The notes beneath the pieces are model-generated. The model worked only from the letters and a program-made list of their open reading frames with translations. It did no database searches and was not told the origin of the DNA. Positions 49,934 through 52,290 of a DNA stretch of 52,290 nucleotides are shown piece after piece (the stretch's first letter is position 1; the number at the start of each line of letters is the position of its first letter). Position numbers and translations under genes: made by a program. This stretch comes from Lacrimispora celerecrescens (lineage in GTDB: Bacteria > Bacillota > Clostridia > Lachnospirales > Lachnospiraceae): NCBI RefSeq assembly GCF_000732605.1, contig NZ_JPME01000038.1, positions 1 to 52,290 of the forward strand, given 5' to 3'.

Positions 49934-50316
49934 AATAATCTTTTCGTTCCTTTATATTTTTTACATTATACATAATATAGAGGTAAACTGTAAAGCAATT
50001 CCTTCGGAATTAAGTAGAACAAATTTACTCATTTTTCATATAAATTCGTTGTTTGGAGGAAATGACACGCGCAAACATCACGAATTGTATCTAAACGACC
50101 CGCGTAAAACATCTCCCGACAAACTGAAAACAATAATTCGCTATCCGATTATCAAGTAATATGAGAGAATTATTATTGAGATAGTAAATGTCTTTTCCCT
50201 GCTTGCAAGGTTTTATATAATAAGGTACAAATAACGGATGACGCGAATAATATATCGCTTCATCCGTTTTCTGAATTATGATTTATCTGCTCCGCTTTAC
50301 CGGGAATACAGTACCT
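49934..50316. other. Intergenic region with the terminator of the second chemoreceptor gene
   Basis: This 383-bp gap contains one clear element: a hairpin at 50233-50268 (aacggatga/tcatccgtt, with an extended gcga/tcgc), which on the minus strand follows the chemoreceptor stop and precedes atttgta. Otherwise I see only A/T-rich sequence with no ORF carrying a ribosome binding site. Confidence 0.5.
50233..50268 (-). terminator. Terminator of the second chemoreceptor gene
   Basis: aacggatga/tcatccgtt with further inner pairing lies about 50 bp past the stop at 50317 and is followed by an A/T-rich tail on the minus strand. Confidence 0.65.
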
Positions 50317-51990
50317 CTATTTTAAGAGTCTGAATCTGCCCACTTCCTGTTGAAGCATCTGCGCCTGGGCAGCCAGTTCTTCACTGGAGGAAGAACTTTC
50401 TTCTGCTGTCGCAGCGTTTGTCTGGACAACTGCGGAAACCTGGTATAATCCCTGATTGATCTGCTCGATCACCTGTACCTGCTGGGAAGAGGATTCTTCG
50501 ATTCCTCTGATCGCCTGTTCCACAAGCTCCGCCTGCTCTGCTACTCCCTTAAGAACTCTTGCCGTCTCATCGGCTAATTTCTCACCCTCTGCAACACTAG
50601 TCACCGAATGTCTGATCAAATCAGCCGTCTGCTTGGCTGCCTCCGCAGATTTTCCGGCAAGGCTCCTGACTTCGTCCGCGACCACTGCAAATCCTTTGCC
50701 AGCCTCTCCTGCACGAGCGGATTCCACAGCCGCATTAAGTGCAAGAATGTTCGTCTGGAATGCAATATCTTCAATCACTTTCGTTATGTTTGAAATTTTA
50801 TCAGAGGCCGATCCAATTTCCTTCATCGCCTCATTCAGTTTTCTCATGTATTCGTTGCTCTCATTCATCCCGGCACCGGCCTGTCCAACATAGGCAGCAG
50901 CCCTTTGAACATTTCTCGCATTTTCTTCCGTCTGTTCTGCTACGCTGCTGACGGAAGCATTCAGTTCCTCAATCGTAGCCGCCTGCTCTGCAGTTCCGGA
51001 AGCAAGAGCTTGTGCCGCAGAGGAAACCTGTTCAGCCCCTGCATTAACCTGATCGGATGCAGAACTTATTAAAAGCAGTGTGCGGTTTAAATCTTTTCTG
51101 ATTTTCTGCAATGCAAGCCCAAGGATATCCTGGTCAGAACGCAGGGGGACTTCATTGGTAAAATCGCCGTTGCTGATCCTATCGGCAGCCTCTACCTGTT
51201 TACCAATGCTGTCGATCATTTTAGTAAAGGCATTGGCAAGCTGGCCGGTCTCATCCTTTGAGTCAATGTTACCCAGCTCCACATCCACATGTCCCAGGGC
51301 AATCCGGTTGGCGGCCTCCACTACCTGCTCAATTGGCTGACTGATCATTTTCGAGATTCTTATTCCTAAAAATATTGCTACACCAGCTCCGGCTGCAACA
51401 AAAAGAACCAGAACAACGGTCAGCCAGAATGCAGTATCATGATTGGAATTATTGGTCCTTCCAGCTTCCGCCATTCGGTTATCGATTAATTTATTGAAAT
51501 TATCAAACATCTTTTGAATGTTATTTGTTTCCTGAAAGAGTGCCTCCCATGCGGCAGCCCCATTACCGGCTTTAGCCTCATCCATACACTTCTCTACGGC
51601 TGGCTTAAAGGATTCATTAAATAGCGAAACAGACTCATCCAAAAGGGCAGAGGATTCCGGATTGGTTATGGTCTTGCGGTAATCCTCTATGCTGGACAAA
51701 AAATTCTCCGACCCACTGTCAAAGCTTTGCTTCAGTTCATCAAGTTTCTGGGCATCTCCCGCATAGATCACCATGGCTCTGGAGTCCACCCGGAACTGGT
51801 ACAGACTTTCAAGCGCCTGAAACAGATCTTTCATTGGAGCCGTCTGCCCTTTGTACAAGTAAGTATCCATCTGGCTGATCCTGGCAAGTCCGGCAATTCC
51901 TGCACCCCCGACCAGCAACATAATAAGTGCCAGGCTTAAAAACCCCGTCAGCAGCTTTCGCGAAATACTGAAATCCTTAAAGCTTTTCAT
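50317..51990 (-). CDS. Methyl-accepting chemotaxis protein, four-helix-bundle sensor
   Basis: In this 557-residue protein, TM1 is at about 13-33, followed by a four-helix-bundle (4HB_MCP) ligand domain (about 35-185), TM2 (about 190-212), HAMP ([20 protein letters not shown]) and a signalling domain. The tip motif [19 protein letters not shown] is near residue 410. The C-terminus ([11 protein letters not shown]) has no CheR-binding pentapeptide or repeat tail, in contrast to the receptor at 16590. GGGAGG precedes the ATG. The ligand is unknown. The two receptors share the Ser/Glu-rich adaptation-region composition. Confidence 0.92.
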   Translation of the reverse strand: MKSFKDFSISRKLLTGFLSLALIMLLVGGAGIAGLARISQMDTYLYKGQTAPMKDLFQALESLYQFRVDSRAMVIYAGDAQKLDELKQSFDSGSENFLSSIEDYRKTITNPESSALLDESVSLFNESFKPAVEKCMDEAKAGNGAAAWEALFQETNNIQKMFDNFNKLIDNRMAEAGRTNNSNHDTAFWLTVVLVLFVAAGAGVAIFLGIRISKMISQPIEQVVEAANRIALGHVDVELGNIDSKDETGQLANAFTKMIDSIGKQVEAADRISNGDFTNEVPLRSDQDILGLALQKIRKDLNRTLLLISSASDQVNAGAEQVSSAAQALASGTAEQAATIEELNASVSSVAEQTEENARNVQRAAAYVGQAGAGMNESNEYMRKLNEAMKEIGSASDKISNITKVIEDIAFQTNILALNAAVESARAGEAGKGFAVVADEVRSLAGKSAEAAKQTADLIRHSVTSVAEGEKLADETARVLKGVAEQAELVEQAIRGIEESSSQQVQVIEQINQGLYQVSAVVQTNAATAEESSSSSEELAAQAQMLQQEVGRFRLLK

Positions 51991-52290
51991 TTTATTTCCT
52001 CCCTGTTCTCTTAGGTATAATTAAAAATAGGACAATCTGCTTCCCCATCTGTGAGCGCGATGCTGTCCTTACGAACGGATTCGCAGTATATTTGGTACTG
52101 CGATTCAGAAGAAATAACATGATAGTTAAAGGGTTAAATAAGTCTATGACGGAGAATATGACGGCTTTTAATTTCTGCCTACCGGATTGATTGTAGTGTC
52201 ATCTTGTGAAACAAGATTACATTTTCTACATGAAAAAGCGCAGACACAGTACATTTTGTTTTCACCAAATAAAAAAGTGAAAATACATAG
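51991..52290. promoter_or_regulatory. Upstream region of the second chemoreceptor gene
   Basis: This 300-bp gap holds a hairpin (tcgcagta/tactgcga, 52081-52103) and A/T-rich promoter-like sequence, but no clear sigma-28-type promoter. No gene is visible before the window edge. Confidence 0.35.

Noticed and set aside
50317-51990. Possible orphan MCP tail repeat like that of the receptor at 16590
   Set aside because: The C-terminus ends shortly after the signalling domain ([11 protein letters not shown]), without repeats or pentapeptide.

Overview
The window looks like chromosomal DNA of a spore-forming, strictly anaerobic Firmicute, most likely a Clostridia/Lachnospiraceae member of the Lacrimispora (former Clostridium) type. 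This is inferred from a collagen-like exosporium glycoprotein, a spore photoproduct lyase homologue, hybrid cluster protein, several hemerythrins, DUF1858 redox proteins, many intrinsic terminators and strong AGGAGG ribosome binding sites, some feeding TTG or GTG starts. I see no rRNA, tRNA, insertion sequence, prophage or CRISPR array.

Layout. 1-3.5 kb: a 5'-truncated BclB-type collagen-like gene, an XRE/DUF6773 pair with its own promoter-operator, a decayed Ig-like gene and a secreted CAP-domain protein. 3.5-6 kb: a sulfur/tRNA-modification operon (tcdA, rhodanese-TtcA fusion, Rrf2 regulator). 6-9.5 kb: a P-type cation ATPase and an XRE regulator. 9.6-15.1 kb: a nitrosative/oxidative stress regulon: cupin, hcp, DUF1858, an unknown protein and two hemerythrin-like proteins in one leftward operon, a divergent Crp/Fnr regulator, and a ferredoxin-type protein. 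Two copies of the same palindrome lie exactly 32 bp from -10 boxes, the geometry of class II Fnr activation. 15.2-18.9 kb: a spore photoproduct lyase-like radical SAM protein and a dCACHE chemoreceptor. 18.9-22.8 kb: a glycerate kinase/GntP permease/CdaR cassette. 22.9-26.7 kb: DUF6483, a second DUF1858 protein, Lon and a TetR regulator; the TetR and Lon promoters share a near-palindromic operator. 27-31.4 kb: an ascorbate-type PTS operon (regulator with a built-in EIIA domain, IIB, IIC) ending in a TrpA-like enzyme. 31.5-39 kb: assorted genes (cell-wall-repeat protein, UbiA prenyltransferase, GNAT, methyltransferase, XRE-DUF5680, a proline-rich repeat protein, DUF4491, DUF454, pta).

39-48 kb is a copper/redox region: an OmpR/HisKA two-component pair whose response regulator is frameshifted, CopZ, an unknown membrane-anchored protein, CopA, a divergent HxlR regulator, a DUF2318 lipoprotein, an unlisted 31-residue membrane peptide, and a large HMA-SafE-cupredoxin fusion. 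48-52.3 kb: CheX with bacteriohemerythrin, a chorismate mutase-shikimate kinase fusion, and a second chemoreceptor.

Common threads are metal and redox-stress handling (hemerythrins, Hcp, copper export, Fe-S regulators) and chemotaxis. Three genes between 35.6 and 41 kb carry apparent single-base indels, which may be real mutations or sequence errors. The most interesting features are the Hcp regulon architecture with its unknown member, the TetR-Lon operator pair, the TrpA-like enzyme in a PTS operon, and the copper-export fusion with its small peptide.
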